Made by a program: the position numbers and the translations under genes
Notes under the pieces: generated by a model
The model's database searches: none
Seen by the model: the letters and a program-made list of their open reading frames with translations, nothing else
What the model was told of the DNA's origin: nothing
Assembly (NCBI RefSeq): GCF_040008265.1
Contig: NZ_CP155620.1
Location: forward strand, 1,240,001 to 1,304,000
DNA from: Campylobacter sp. CCS1377
GTDB taxonomy: Bacteria > Campylobacterota > Campylobacteria > Campylobacterales > Campylobacteraceae
Length of the DNA stretch: 64,000 bases
Direction of reading: 5' to 3'
Part shown: one piece after another, positions 45,462-55,099 of the stretch
Layout: every line of letters starts with the position of its first letter
How positions within the stretch are numbered: position 1 is the stretch's first letter

Positions 45462-46493
45462 ATGATAAAGCTACTTTCGACTTTATCTTCGGCTTTAGTT
45501 GCTTCTGTTATCTGTGCAAACGCTGCAGACTTAATTCAAGAAGCTAAAGATTATGGCTTGGCACCATTACCAAAAGATCAAAAAGGAATTGATCTTATTT
45601 TGAAAGAAAATCAAATCAAGGCAAGTAAATTTAGCGAACAAAAAGCGGAACTTGGTAAAAAATTATATTTCGAACCAAGACTTTCAAAAAGCGGATTAAT
45701 ATCCTGTAACACCTGTCACAATCTCGGTTTAGGTGGAGCAGATGGAATTTCAGCAGCTGTAGGACATAAATGGACAGCAAATCCTCACCATTTAAATTCC
45801 CCAACAGTTTATAATTCTGTTTTAAATTCAGCTCAATTTTGGGATGGTCGTGCAGGCACTTTAGCTGATCAAGCGAAAGGTCCTATTGAAGCAGAACCTG
45901 AAATGGCAACCCCAGCCAAGTTAGCTGTAGAAAAAATTTCATCTTTACCTGAATATGTTCAAGAATTCCAAAAAATTTATGGCAAAGAAGGTGTAACATT
46001 TGATAATATTGCCGATGCTATTGCAAATTTCGAAAGAACTTTAATCACTCCTTCAAAATTTGATAAATTCCTAGAAGGCGATAAAAACGCTCTTACCAAA
46101 GAAGAACAAGCAGGTTTAAAAACCTTTTTAGATAAAGGTTGTGCAACCTGTCATAACGGTGTAAATCTTGGCGGCACAATGCAAGCATTTGAAGTAGCAA
46201 ACAAATATAAATTTGCCAATCTTGGAGACTTTAAAGGTGATGCAAATGGTATGGTTAAAACTCCTACTTTAAGAAATGTTGCCGAGACAGCTCCATATTT
46301 CCATAATGGTGCAATTTGGTCTTTGACTGAAGCGATTAAAGAAATGGGGAGTATTCAACTTGGTATCGAAATTTCTGATACAGAAGCTAAAAGCATAGAA
46401 AAATTCTTACATACTTTAACAGGCGAAAAACCGGTAATTACTTACCCACAACTTCCAGTTTCTACGGAAAAAACTCCAAAACCTGAATTATAA
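45462..46493 (+). CDS. Di-haem cytochrome c peroxidase
   Basis: A 343-residue periplasmic enzyme with a signal peptide (about 1-21, ending NAA) and two c-type haem sites, CNTCH (82-86) and CATCH (227-231). It shows the CCP/MauG features FWDGRAGTLADQA and KTPTLRNVAETAPYFHNG. It reduces hydrogen peroxide with electrons from a small periplasmic cytochrome, possibly one like that at 7467. C. jejuni has two such peroxidases; this is the Cj0358 type. It ends at a strong terminator. Confidence 0.93.
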   Translation: MIKLLSTLSSALVASVICANAADLIQEAKDYGLAPLPKDQKGIDLILKENQIKASKFSEQKAELGKKLYFEPRLSKSGLISCNTCHNLGLGGADGISAAVGHKWTANPHHLNSPTVYNSVLNSAQFWDGRAGTLADQAKGPIEAEPEMATPAKLAVEKISSLPEYVQEFQKIYGKEGVTFDNIADAIANFERTLITPSKFDKFLEGDKNALTKEEQAGLKTFLDKGCATCHNGVNLGGTMQAFEVANKYKFANLGDFKGDANGMVKTPTLRNVAETAPYFHNGAIWSLTEAIKEMGSIQLGIEISDTEAKSIEKFLHTLTGEKPVITYPQLPVSTEKTPKPEL

Positions 46494-46519
46494 AAAGCTC
46501 CCCTTTTTGGGGGCTTTTT
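46493..46519 (+). terminator. Intrinsic terminator after the peroxidase gene
   Basis: AAAAAGCTCCCC pairs with GGGGGCTTTTT around a short T loop and ends in TTTTT. It is the most GC-rich hairpin in the window. Confidence 0.9.
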
Positions 46520-46572
46520 AAATACTCTTCTATATTTTAAAACATGATTAAATTTTCTTTATATTAACTTGC

Positions 46573-46578
46573 TATAAT
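46573..46578 (+). promoter_or_regulatory. -10 box of glmM
   Basis: TTGCTATAAT, an extended -10, lies 33 bases before the ATG, with AAGGCGG as the ribosome-binding site. Confidence 0.65.
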
Positions 46579-46610
46579 AACTTCTTATTTTTTTAAAAAA
46601 AGGCGGAAAA

Positions 46611-47948
46611 ATGAAACTTTTTGGGACAGATGGTGTTCGTGGCAAGGCGGGTGAATTTTTAGATAGTTTTTTAGCAATGCGTCTTGCTATGGCTGCTGGA
46701 ATTTATTTTAAAGATAAAGCCCTTACAAACAATATCTTAGTAGGAAAAGACACAAGAAGAAGCGGTTATATGATAGAAAATGCTATCGTTTCAGGACTTA
46801 CTTCTATAGGTTATAATGTTATAGAAATAGGCCCTATGCCAACACCTGCTATTGCGTTTTTAACTGAAGATATGCGTTGTGATGCAGGGATTATGATATC
46901 AGCTTCGCATAATCCTTACTATGATAATGGCATTAAATTTTTTGATGCACATGGAAATAAACTTGATGAGCAAGCAGAAGCAAAAATAGAAGAAATTTAT
47001 TTTAATGATAAACTCATAGAAGAAGCAAGAACAACAAAATCACAAATTGGTCAAGCAAAAAGAATTGATGATGTGATAGGAAGATATATTGTTTCTATAA
47101 AAAATTCTTTTCCTAAAGAGCTGACTTTAAAATCTTTGCGCGTTGTTTTAGATGTGGCTCATGGGGCTTCTTATAAGGTAGCACCTACGGTTTTTAAAGA
47201 ACTTGGTGCAGATGTAATTGTGATCAATGATAAGCCAAATGGTTTAAATATCAATGAAAATTGTGGAGCATTGCATCCTTTAAATTTAGCCTTAGAAGTA
47301 AAAAAATTTAGAGCAGATGTGGGCTTTGCTTTTGATGGGGATGCGGATCGTTTGGTTGTTGTGGATGAAAAAGGTGAAGTGGCTCATGGGGATAGTCTTT
47401 TAGGTGTTTTAGCTTTATTTTTGAAAAAACAAGGCAAGCTAAAATCAAGCGTAGTTAGCACTATAATGAGTAATGGTGCTTTAAAAGAGTTTTTAAGCAA
47501 ACATAAAATCACACATGAAACTTGCAATGTAGGCGATAAATACGTACTTGAAAAACTCAAAGAATGTGGTGGAAATTTTGGCGGAGAGCAAAGTGGGCAT
47601 ATTATTTTTAGTGACTATGCAAAAACTGGAGATGGTTTGGTAGCTGCTTTACAATTTAGTGCTTTAATGCTTAGTGAAGCAAAAAGTGCAAGTGAAATTT
47701 TAAATCAAGTTAAGCCTTACCCACAACTTTTACATAATCTTAAAATTTCAGAGAAAAAAGACTTAAGCAAGCTTGCAGGTTTGGAAGAGTTGAAAAAAGA
47801 TTTAGAAAAAAAAGGAATTGCTAGTTTGTTTAGGTATTCAGGTACAGAAAATTTAATACGCTTATTGCTTGAAGCAAAAGATATTAAGCTTTTAGAAAAA
47901 GAAATGAAAGCTGTTGAAAGCTTTTTTATGAAAGCATTGAATGGATAA
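46611..47948 (+). CDS. glmM: Phosphoglucosamine mutase
   Basis: GlmM converts glucosamine 6-phosphate to the 1-phosphate, feeding UDP-GlcNAc for peptidoglycan, LOS and N-glycans. The 445-residue protein begins [12 protein letters not shown], carries the phospho-serine loop [15 protein letters not shown], the metal loop [13 protein letters not shown], the sugar loop [10 protein letters not shown] and the phosphate site [10 protein letters not shown]. It heads a forward group with lspA (8-base overlap) and the hemJ-like gene. Confidence 0.96.
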   Translation: MKLFGTDGVRGKAGEFLDSFLAMRLAMAAGIYFKDKALTNNILVGKDTRRSGYMIENAIVSGLTSIGYNVIEIGPMPTPAIAFLTEDMRCDAGIMISASHNPYYDNGIKFFDAHGNKLDEQAEAKIEEIYFNDKLIEEARTTKSQIGQAKRIDDVIGRYIVSIKNSFPKELTLKSLRVVLDVAHGASYKVAPTVFKELGADVIVINDKPNGLNINENCGALHPLNLALEVKKFRADVGFAFDGDADRLVVVDEKGEVAHGDSLLGVLALFLKKQGKLKSSVVSTIMSNGALKEFLSKHKITHETCNVGDKYVLEKLKECGGNFGGEQSGHIIFSDYAKTGDGLVAALQFSALMLSEAKSASEILNQVKPYPQLLHNLKISEKKDLSKLAGLEELKKDLEKKGIASLFRYSGTENLIRLLLEAKDIKLLEKEMKAVESFFMKALNG

Positions 47949-48408
47949 AATAAAAACTATTTTAATTTTTATTTCAAGCTTTCTTTTAGTTTTTGTTTTA
48001 GATCAGTGGGTAAAATCCTTAACTCTGCAAGGCTTGAGATGGCAAAGTGAATATTTAGATTTTACTTACGCTTTAAATACAGGCGTTGCTTTTTCTATGC
48101 TTAGTTTTTTGAAGCATTATTTAAAATATTTACATTTAGCTTTAATTGTGGTACTTTTTATTTATCTTTTGTGGCAAAAAAATTTTCTAAAGGACCATCT
48201 TGTGGCTTTTGGCATCATACTAGGCGCGGGAAGTTCCAATTTATTTGACCGTTTTATACACGGTGGAGTTGTAGATATGTTTTTTTGGCATAAATGGTTT
48301 GAATTTGCTGTGTTTAATGTCGCTGATGTGTTTATCAACTTTGGCATTATTCTGATTTTAATAAAAGAAATTTTTCATAAAAAGGAAAAAAATGGAAATT
48401 ATAAATGA
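47941..48408 (+). CDS. lspA: Lipoprotein signal peptidase (signal peptidase II)
   Basis: A 155-residue aspartic protease with four membrane helices. The two catalytic Asp motifs are visible: [20 protein letters not shown] and [22 protein letters not shown] fits the NTGAAFS motif. It cleaves prolipoproteins, such as CmeA and CmeC here, after lipid attachment. It overlaps glmM by 8 bases and the next gene by 17. Confidence 0.95.
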   Translation: MDKIKTILIFISSFLLVFVLDQWVKSLTLQGLRWQSEYLDFTYALNTGVAFSMLSFLKHYLKYLHLALIVVLFIYLLWQKNFLKDHLVAFGIILGAGSSNLFDRFIHGGVVDMFFWHKWFEFAVFNVADVFINFGIILILIKEIFHKKEKNGNYK

Positions 48409-48838
48409 ATATTATCAATGGGTAAAATGGTTGCATTATTTGGCTTTTATTTCGTGGATGGCTGGGCTTTTTTATTTACCAAGGCTTTTTGTGTATCATA
48501 GCGAAAATAAAGATAATGTGGGTTTTGTAAAAGTGATAAAAATTCAAGAAGAAAAACTTTATTATTACATACAAAATCCAGCTATGATTATTACTGTTTT
48601 AACGGGAATTTTAATGCTCATAGTACATAAAGAAATTTTACTAAGTCATGGCTATATTCACGCAAAATTACTTTTTGCTATTTTATTGTTGCTTTATCAT
48701 TTTGATAATTTGCGCTATTTAAAACAACTAAAAAATGATACTTGTAAAAAAAGTGGTAAATTTTTCAGAGCTTACAATGAAATACCGACCTTGCTTCTAA
48801 TAGGTATTATTTCAATGATGATTCTTACACCATTCTAA
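48392..48838 (+). CDS. hemJ: Protoporphyrinogen oxidase HemJ-like (UPF0093) membrane protein
   Basis: A 148-residue protein with four membrane helices. WVKWLHYLAFISWMAGLFYLPRLFVYH holds the conserved His of HemJ, and AKLLFAILLLLYH and the C-terminal YNEIPTLLLIGIISMMI are also typical. HemJ oxidises protoporphyrinogen IX in bacteria lacking HemG/HemY, an epsilonproteobacterial trait. The gene beside it on the opposite strand is a hemN relative, strengthening the haem link. It overlaps lspA by 17 bases. Confidence 0.85.
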   Translation: MEIINEYYQWVKWLHYLAFISWMAGLFYLPRLFVYHSENKDNVGFVKVIKIQEEKLYYYIQNPAMIITVLTGILMLIVHKEILLSHGYIHAKLLFAILLLLYHFDNLRYLKQLKNDTCKKSGKFFRAYNEIPTLLLIGIISMMILTPF

Positions 48839-48844
48839 TCAATT

Positions 48845-50185
48845 TTAATCCGCTTTAAATTCCATATTAGCAGAATTTAGCGGATTAACTTTTTCTTTCA
48901 TGATATCAATATAATCTTTATTTTTAAGTCTTACATCATCTCTAAATACAGCACGAACAAGATCCATACCCGTGTAAAAATCTTTCATCAAAACGACAAA
49001 AAGATACTGTCCAAAAGAAGTTGAATACAAACAACCATCTTTTTCATAAATAGCATTAGCAAATTTTAAACCTAATAATTCTATGTATAAATCTTTTTTT
49101 AAATCACATTCTAAAGTTTGATTAAATTTTTTAATTTCGATTTTTCCTGAAAAAATTTCGGTTAAAAAACAGTATTTAATAATCTCTTTTTTATTAAAAT
49201 TTGCCTTTGCGATATTAGCATTTTGTTTTTGTCTTACAAAATTAGAATAATCATTTAAATTAAAAGCATTGATTAAGAGCTCCCCATCTAAAAAGCTAAA
49301 AGCACCGCTACCCACACCTAAATACTCGTGATGAGAACCTACATATTCATCGTTTAACTTAGTTTTTTCTAAAGAAAAACTCCAGCCATTATTACACTGA
49401 TAGTCTTTAAAAAAATCGCGTATTATTTGATAAAATTCAAATTCATTATCCTTAATGCTTACACCCAAAGCTTTAGCAATATTTTCTTTTGTAAGATTTG
49501 ATTTCATTAAAGGATAAGTTGTGATTTGCTGTGGAGCCAATTTTTTAGCAATTATCAAATCACTTAAAAGTTGTTCTTTGCTTTGCGAAGGAAAATTAAA
49601 AATCAAATCAATACTAAAAATAGGCAAAATTCCAAGTGCTTTAGAAATTTTTTCTTGCAAAAATTCACTAGAACCAAATTTATCATATCTAGCTACTTTT
49701 TTTAAAATTCTATTATCAAAACTTTGCACTCCACAACTCAAACGATCTATAAGTCCTTTAAACATAGAAAGTTTTTTTGGATCTATGTGATTTGGATCGC
49801 TCTCGCAAGAAATTTCTTTGATATTAAAAAGCTTTTTACAAAGCTCTAAAGTTTTAATCAATTCCTCTTCATTGATTAAAGTTGTCCCACCCCCAACATA
49901 CATAGAAGTAAAATCAAAGCCCTTATCTTTAATTTGTTTGATTTCCTCCCTTAGACTTTGAAAATAATATTTTGCCAAATCTTCTTTGTAGTAATATTTA
50001 TGAAAACTACAATAAGGACAAAAAGTATGGCAAAATGGAATGTGAGCATAAAGCATATACTCTTTGCTAGAATTAGGAATTTTTTCTTGCCCTTGTTTTA
50101 AAAGTTTAACATTAAAACCTTTTCTTAAAGATTGCTGCATCATTATATGAGAATATTTTAAAGCTAAATTTTGTATAAAATTCAT
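48845..50185 (-). CDS. Radical SAM coproporphyrinogen III oxidase-like protein (HemN/HemW family)
   Basis: A radical SAM protein of 446 residues. AHIPFCHTFCPYCSFH supplies the CX3CX2C cluster site, followed by YVGGGTTLINEEEL (SAM-binding GGGT), SCESDPNHID and RLSCGVQSFD typical of HemN relatives. The C-terminal domain is present. Members include true HemN, HemW haem chaperones and the anaerobic haem-degrading ChuW type. Nothing here settles which, and C. jejuni has several. The equivalent is Cj0363c. A hairpin terminator for the facing gene lies in its last codons. Confidence 0.85.
   Translation of the reverse strand: MNFIQNLALKYSHIMMQQSLRKGFNVKLLKQGQEKIPNSSKEYMLYAHIPFCHTFCPYCSFHKYYYKEDLAKYYFQSLREEIKQIKDKGFDFTSMYVGGGTTLINEEELIKTLELCKKLFNIKEISCESDPNHIDPKKLSMFKGLIDRLSCGVQSFDNRILKKVARYDKFGSSEFLQEKISKALGILPIFSIDLIFNFPSQSKEQLLSDLIIAKKLAPQQITTYPLMKSNLTKENIAKALGVSIKDNEFEFYQIIRDFFKDYQCNNGWSFSLEKTKLNDEYVGSHHEYLGVGSGAFSFLDGELLINAFNLNDYSNFVRQKQNANIAKANFNKKEIIKYCFLTEIFSGKIEIKKFNQTLECDLKKDLYIELLGLKFANAIYEKDGCLYSTSFGQYLFVVLMKDFYTGMDLVRAVFRDDVRLKNKDYIDIMKEKVNPLNSANMEFKAD
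48846..48895 (+). terminator. Forward terminator inside the 3' end of the hemN-like gene
   Basis: TAATCCGCT (48846-48854) pairs with AGCGGATTA (48879-48887), and an inner AAATTC/GAATTT adds six pairs. Then comes ACTTTTTCTTT. It would stop transcripts coming from hemJ while being coding sequence of the opposite gene. Confidence 0.7.
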
Positions 50186-50257
50186 TCAATTTTCCATAAA
50201 TTGTATTTATAAAAGGCTAATTTTAACAATTTTTTTAAAAAAAATACTTAAATTTTA

Positions 50258-50263
50258 TATAAT
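50258..50263 (+). promoter_or_regulatory. -10 box of the 84-residue protein gene
   Basis: TATAAT lies 18 bases before the ATG at 50282, with AAGGAG between, so the leader would be about 11-12 bases. Confidence 0.55.
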
Positions 50264-50281
50264 AAATAAAAAGGAGTAAAA

Positions 50282-50536
50282 ATGAAAAATAAAAGCGAAA
50301 TAATTGAAAAGTTAAATTCATTATTTAAAAGTCGAGCAGAATTTTATAAACTTTTTGATAAACACATACCAAAGATTAACAACACAGAGGTTTTTGACTT
50401 TCAAAAAGCACAAAACATAGATGCAAAAGAACTATATGAAACTTTTTATCATTTTGACTATGCTATGAGAAAACTCTTACCTAGCATATATCAAGCTTAC
50501 GAAATTCAACATGAAGATTTGGATAAAAATTTTTAG
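50282..50536 (+). CDS. Small conserved helical protein of unknown function
   Basis: An 84-residue soluble protein, mostly helical by composition, with no Cys and no known motif (for example ELYETFYHFDYAMRKLLP). It has its own promoter and an AAGGAG site, and it ends in a shared hairpin with cmeC. It matches Cj0364 in position and size, so it is probably a genuine conserved gene. No function can be suggested from sequence. Confidence 0.8.
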   Translation: MKNKSEIIEKLNSLFKSRAEFYKLFDKHIPKINNTEVFDFQKAQNIDAKELYETFYHFDYAMRKLLPSIYQAYEIQHEDLDKNF

Positions 50537-50558
50537 AGAGTTTATTGCTCTCTAAATT
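50531..50558. terminator. Bidirectional terminator between the small gene and cmeC
   Basis: TTTAGAGAG and CTCTCTAAA form a perfect 9-bp stem with a 7-base loop, flanked by T-rich and A-rich sides. Both stop codons are within it. Confidence 0.8.
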
Positions 50559-51984
50559 TCATATCTAATTGATTGCTTTTTTCCTCAACGCCTTGCATCA
50601 AATTTTCACTAGCATTAAAACCACCACCAAATGCCTTAATCACATCAACAATAGCAATAATCAAATCAAAATTAGAATCAGAATAAGAAATTCTCGCACT
50701 CAAATAATTTCTTTGCGCATCCAAAAGTTCGATCAAAGCAGAATTTCCATTCTCATAACGAAATTGTGCTAATTCATAAATTCTACTTTGAGCTTCAAGT
50801 AAATTTGCATAATTTTGATTATTTTCATAGGCACCGCTTCTTGCATTAAGTGCTGTTCTGATTTCTCCAAAAGCCATCTTTAAAATATTTTCATAATTTA
50901 AAAAAGCTTCATCTTTCGTAAGTTTTGCAAGATCTACACTTGAGCTAATTTCTCCAAAATGAAAAATAGGCATTAAAAAATTCCCTGCTACATTCCAAGT
51001 TTTACTTCCACCTTCAACCAAAGTATCCAAATCCCTACTTTCAAAACCAAGCAAACTTGTTAAAGATAAATTCGGCAAATAAGCTGTTCTTGCAACACCT
51101 ACAAGATAATTTTTCTCTTCCAATCTCTTAAGTCCTGCCTTAACATCAGGTCTTAAAAGCAATACTTCACTGGTAATACCTTGTGGAATTTCAATTGCAT
51201 ACTCATTTAATTCTTTAGCTTCTATGCTTTTATATAAAATATCATCCATAGTGCTTGATACAAGTATCATCAAAGCTTTTTCGTTAGAATCTTTAATCAC
51301 CTGAGTACTAACAAGCATAGCTTTAGCTTTATCTAACTCTGCTTTTGATTGATAAAGCTCATATTCACTAATCCCGCCAGCATTGAATTGCTCTTGTTTT
51401 AACTCATAAGTCATAGTATAAGCTTGAACTGTTTCGGTTAAAATTTGCACTTGTTTGGCATATTTTATAACATTAAAATAAGTCTTTGCGACATTAGCCG
51501 TTAGTGTCAAATAAGCCACTTCATAATCATAAGCACTGGCAGTATAAGCAGCCTCTGAAGCATTAAAAGTGTCGCGATATTTTCCCCACAAATCCACTTC
51601 ATAGCTTAAATTCAAACCCAAGTTAAAATTGTTACCCACTCTACTTTGTCCTGATTGTGTATTTGTAGAATTTGCTTGAGTTTTTCCTCTGCTTGCACCG
51701 GCATTTGCATCAAGCTTTGGAAAAAGATTGCTACGATCTATGCCCAAAGTTGCCGCAGCCTGCTCAAGTCTTACAAAAGCGATTCTTAAATCAGTATTAT
51801 TTTCTAAAGCCTTTTGCATTAAGGAATTTAAAGTTTCATCGTTAAATTGTTTCCACCATTCTTTATCATAGCTAAAATTGTTTTCAACCACAGGTGTATA
51901 ATTTGCTTCTGGCTCTACAAGTTCTGGTTTTAAACTACAACCCACAATCAAAAAACCCAATAAAAATACTAAAAACTTATTCAT
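50542..51984 (-). CDS. cmeC: Outer membrane channel of the CmeABC multidrug efflux pump
   Basis: The 480-residue TolC-like lipoprotein has a signal peptide with lipobox IVGC (Cys16) and two duplicated helical/beta repeats of the OEP family. These include NNTDLRIAFVRLEQAAATLGI and ARSGAYENNQNYANLLEAQSRIYELAQFRY. It forms a trimeric tunnel across the outer membrane. It overlaps cmeB by 8 bases and is the last gene of cmeABC. The pump exports bile salts, macrolides, fluoroquinolones and other drugs and is needed for gut colonisation. Confidence 0.94.
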   Translation of the reverse strand: MNKFLVFLLGFLIVGCSLKPELVEPEANYTPVVENNFSYDKEWWKQFNDETLNSLMQKALENNTDLRIAFVRLEQAAATLGIDRSNLFPKLDANAGASRGKTQANSTNTQSGQSRVGNNFNLGLNLSYEVDLWGKYRDTFNASEAAYTASAYDYEVAYLTLTANVAKTYFNVIKYAKQVQILTETVQAYTMTYELKQEQFNAGGISEYELYQSKAELDKAKAMLVSTQVIKDSNEKALMILVSSTMDDILYKSIEAKELNEYAIEIPQGITSEVLLLRPDVKAGLKRLEEKNYLVGVARTAYLPNLSLTSLLGFESRDLDTLVEGGSKTWNVAGNFLMPIFHFGEISSSVDLAKLTKDEAFLNYENILKMAFGEIRTALNARSGAYENNQNYANLLEAQSRIYELAQFRYENGNSALIELLDAQRNYLSARISYSDSNFDLIIAIVDVIKAFGGGFNASENLMQGVEEKSNQLDMKFREQ

Positions 51985-54900
51985 GAATTTTTCCTCGTTT
52001 TTTATCTAACCAAGCATTAAAGCTTTCCAAAATATAGAAAAACAATGGAACAAAAAATAGAGCAAGAGTAGAAGCTGCGATAATACCGCCCAAAAGCCCA
52101 GTTCCTAAAGCGTGACGGCTAGCACTTCCTGCACCATAAGCAAAAACCAAAGGTAAAATTCCAAAACCAAAAGCTAAAGAAGTCATTACAATTGGTCTAA
52201 ATCTCAATTTTGCTGCAGCAACTGATGCATCAAAAATACTCTTACCTTTTTTCAAATGCTCTTCCATTGCAAATTCAACAATTAAAATCGCATTCTTAGC
52301 TGAAAGTCCTATAAGTAATAAAAGTCCTGTCTGAAAATATATATCATTGTTTAACTCTCTAAACCACACAAAAAGCAAAGATCCAAAAGCCGCAAACGGA
52401 ACAGCTGTAATAACAGCAACTGGCATGAGCCATCTTTCATATTGTGCCGCCAAGATCAAAAATACAAAAACCATACCAAAAATCAAAGAAATATAGCCCG
52501 CACCACTACTTGTTACTTCTTGATAAGCTGAACCTGACCAAGCAATAGAATAATCCTCGCCTAAAGTCTGTTTAGCTACTTCGCTAATGGCAGTAATAGC
52601 TTGTCCCGAGGTATATCCCATAGCAGGATCGCCTTGAATTTGAGCCGCTGGGAAAAGATTAAAACGCTTCACATCATCTGGTCCAGCACTTCTTTTTAAA
52701 GTTAAAATTGAATCTAAAGCTATAGTAGAACCATCATTAGATCTTACATAAATATTTTTAAGTGCTTCTTGGGTATTTCTAAAATCCCCTAAAGCCCTAA
52801 CATTAACTTGGAAATTTTTTCCTAACATTGTAAAATCATTAACATAATAAGTCCCAATAGTTGAACTAATAGTGTCAAAAACATCTTGCATATTAAGTCC
52901 GTAAAGTTTTAACTTATCACGATCAATTTCCAATTTAAACTGCGGAAAACTTGTATCTAAAGTTGTTCTAACATTGGCAAGCTCTGGTCTTGTTCTTGCT
53001 ACTTCAAGCATTTTATTTACATCGTTTTGAATTTCATCATAACTTTTTCCACTTCTATTTTGCACATACATTTCAAAGCCACCAGTGATACTCAAACCTG
53101 GAATTGGAGGTGGATTTACAAAGAAACTTTGTGCATTTCTATCACCTGCATATTTTTTACTTAAATGTGCAATGATATCAAAAGAACTAACATTTCTATC
53201 ATTCCAATTTTCCAAAGAAATAAACATTGCTGCTGCATTTTCTTTCAAAGAACTTGTAAACAAATCATAACCTATCATAGCCATACTACTTTGCACTCCA
53301 TTAGTTTGCATTACTTCTTTAGAAAGATTATCCACTTCTTCTATAGTTCGATACAAAGATGAAGCCGCTGGTAGATTAATAATACTCATTACCGTTCCTT
53401 GATCCTCAAGAGGCACTAAAGAATTTGGAACTTGCTTATAAAGATAATAAGTTCCACCCAACATCACACAAAAAAGAATTAAAAATATGGCTATTCTTCG
53501 GAGCGTAAAAGCAACCCCTGCGCTAAAAACTTTGGTAGACCAATCAAAAAAATCATTGAATTTTTGAACAAAATAAAAAGGCTTAGACTCATTGCGTCTT
53601 AAAAATAAAGCACACAAAGATGGAGTTAAAGTTAGAGCCACAAAACCCGAAATAGCAACCGAAATTGCCAAAGTTAATGCAAACTGTTTTTGAATTTGTC
53701 CAACAAAACCTGAAGTAAAAGCAACAGGAATAAACACAGCACAAAGAACCAATACTATTGAAACAACAGGAGAGGCAACTTCTTGCATCGCCTTAATAGC
53801 TGCTTCTTTGATAGTAATATCTGGTTCTTCGTGCATAATTCTATCTATATTTTCAACCACAATAATAGCATCATCAACAACAATACCAATAGCTAAAACT
53901 AAAGCAAAAAGAGTCAGCAAATTTACACTAAATCCTAAAACATATAAACCAGCAAAAGTCCCCAAAATAGAAACTGGCACAGCAATCATTGGGATAATAG
54001 TCGCACGGAAATTTTTAAGGAACAAATACATTACTATAAGAACAAGTACCAAAGCTTCTGCAAAAGTTTTCATCACTTCTTTAATAGAAGCATTAACAAA
54101 AATCGTCGTATCATAAGGCACTTTATAAGACAGACCTTGTGGAAAACTCTTGGATAATTCTTCTAATTTTTTTGCCACCAATTCAGCTGTTTTAACCGCA
54201 TTAGCCCCAGACTGCAAGTTAATAATAATAGGCACCGCATCATTTCCATTTAAGCGCCCTTGTGAGCTATATTGTTGTGAACCAAGTTCTATATTCGCAA
54301 CATCCTTTAGTCGCAAAAATGATCGGTCTTCATTAACTTTTAAAATAATATTGCCAAATTCTTCTGGATTTTGAAGCCTTCCTTGCATAGTAATAGAAAA
54401 CACTTTTGGAGATTTTTGCACAACAGGCTCTTCTCCAATTTTCCCTGTAGCATACTGTGCATTTTGCTCATTAACCGCAGCTAAAACTTCAGATGCTGTA
54501 ACACCATATTTGCTTAATAAATCAGGCTTTAGCCATATACGCATAGAATAATTTCTATTTCCAATAGCAAAAGCATCACCCACACCAGGTACTCTTTTCA
54601 AATCATCTAAAATATTTAAAGTAATATAATTATACACATCAACAGCACTCATACTGCCATCGGTTGAATACACGGAAATAGCTTGCAAAATACTTGAGGA
54701 GGATTTTCTAACTGTAACCCCAAGCTTTTTAACTGCTTCAGGTAATTTTGCGGTAGCGGCTGAAATTCTGTTATTAACATCTACCGTAGCTTGATCAGGA
54801 TCTGTTCCTATATTAAAATAAACAGTTAATCTCATTTGTCCCGAAGAACTTGAAGTTGAATCCATATAAATCATATTTTCAACCCCATTAATCGCATCTT

Positions 54901-55099
54901 CTATAGGTGTTGCGACAGTCGAGGCAATAGTTTGCGCATCTGCTCCTGTATAAGTTGCACTCACGCTAACAGTTGGTGGTGTTAATGAAGGATATTGCTC
55001 TACAGGTAAATTCATATAACTAATTATACCCGCAATGGAAATAATAATCGCCACAACAGAAGCGAATACTGGTCTTTCTATAAAAAATTTAGAAAACAT
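51977..55099 (-). CDS. cmeB: RND-type inner membrane transporter of the CmeABC efflux pump
   Basis: A 1040-residue RND pump with 12 membrane helices and two large periplasmic loops. The HAE1 start FFIERPVFASVVAIII is followed by YPSLTPPTVSVSATYTGADAQ. The proton-relay helix 4 motif GIVVDDAIIVVENIDR carries the paired Asp residues, with GLSAKNAILIVEFA containing the helix-10 Lys. It takes drugs from the periplasm and membrane and passes them to CmeC. It overlaps cmeA by 1 base. Parts of the substrate-binding periplasmic region seem unlike the C. jejuni CmeB I remember; this is a memory-based impression. Confidence 0.95.
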   Translation of the reverse strand: MFSKFFIERPVFASVVAIIISIAGIISYMNLPVEQYPSLTPPTVSVSATYTGADAQTIASTVATPIEDAINGVENMIYMDSTSSSSGQMRLTVYFNIGTDPDQATVDVNNRISAATAKLPEAVKKLGVTVRKSSSSILQAISVYSTDGSMSAVDVYNYITLNILDDLKRVPGVGDAFAIGNRNYSMRIWLKPDLLSKYGVTASEVLAAVNEQNAQYATGKIGEEPVVQKSPKVFSITMQGRLQNPEEFGNIILKVNEDRSFLRLKDVANIELGSQQYSSQGRLNGNDAVPIIINLQSGANAVKTAELVAKKLEELSKSFPQGLSYKVPYDTTIFVNASIKEVMKTFAEALVLVLIVMYLFLKNFRATIIPMIAVPVSILGTFAGLYVLGFSVNLLTLFALVLAIGIVVDDAIIVVENIDRIMHEEPDITIKEAAIKAMQEVASPVVSIVLVLCAVFIPVAFTSGFVGQIQKQFALTLAISVAISGFVALTLTPSLCALFLRRNESKPFYFVQKFNDFFDWSTKVFSAGVAFTLRRIAIFLILFCVMLGGTYYLYKQVPNSLVPLEDQGTVMSIINLPAASSLYRTIEEVDNLSKEVMQTNGVQSSMAMIGYDLFTSSLKENAAAMFISLENWNDRNVSSFDIIAHLSKKYAGDRNAQSFFVNPPPIPGLSITGGFEMYVQNRSGKSYDEIQNDVNKMLEVARTRPELANVRTTLDTSFPQFKLEIDRDKLKLYGLNMQDVFDTISSTIGTYYVNDFTMLGKNFQVNVRALGDFRNTQEALKNIYVRSNDGSTIALDSILTLKRSAGPDDVKRFNLFPAAQIQGDPAMGYTSGQAITAISEVAKQTLGEDYSIAWSGSAYQEVTSSGAGYISLIFGMVFVFLILAAQYERWLMPVAVITAVPFAAFGSLLFVWFRELNNDIYFQTGLLLLIGLSAKNAILIVEFAMEEHLKKGKSIFDASVAAAKLRFRPIVMTSLAFGFGILPLVFAYGAGSASRHALGTGLLGGIIAASTLALFFVPLFFYILESFNAWLDKKRGKIHE

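Noticed and set aside
53808-54116. 102-codon plus-strand frame inside cmeB
   Set aside because: It is antisense to the conserved helix 4 region of the pump; low-complexity Ile/Thr/Lys composition reflects the complement of coding DNA.
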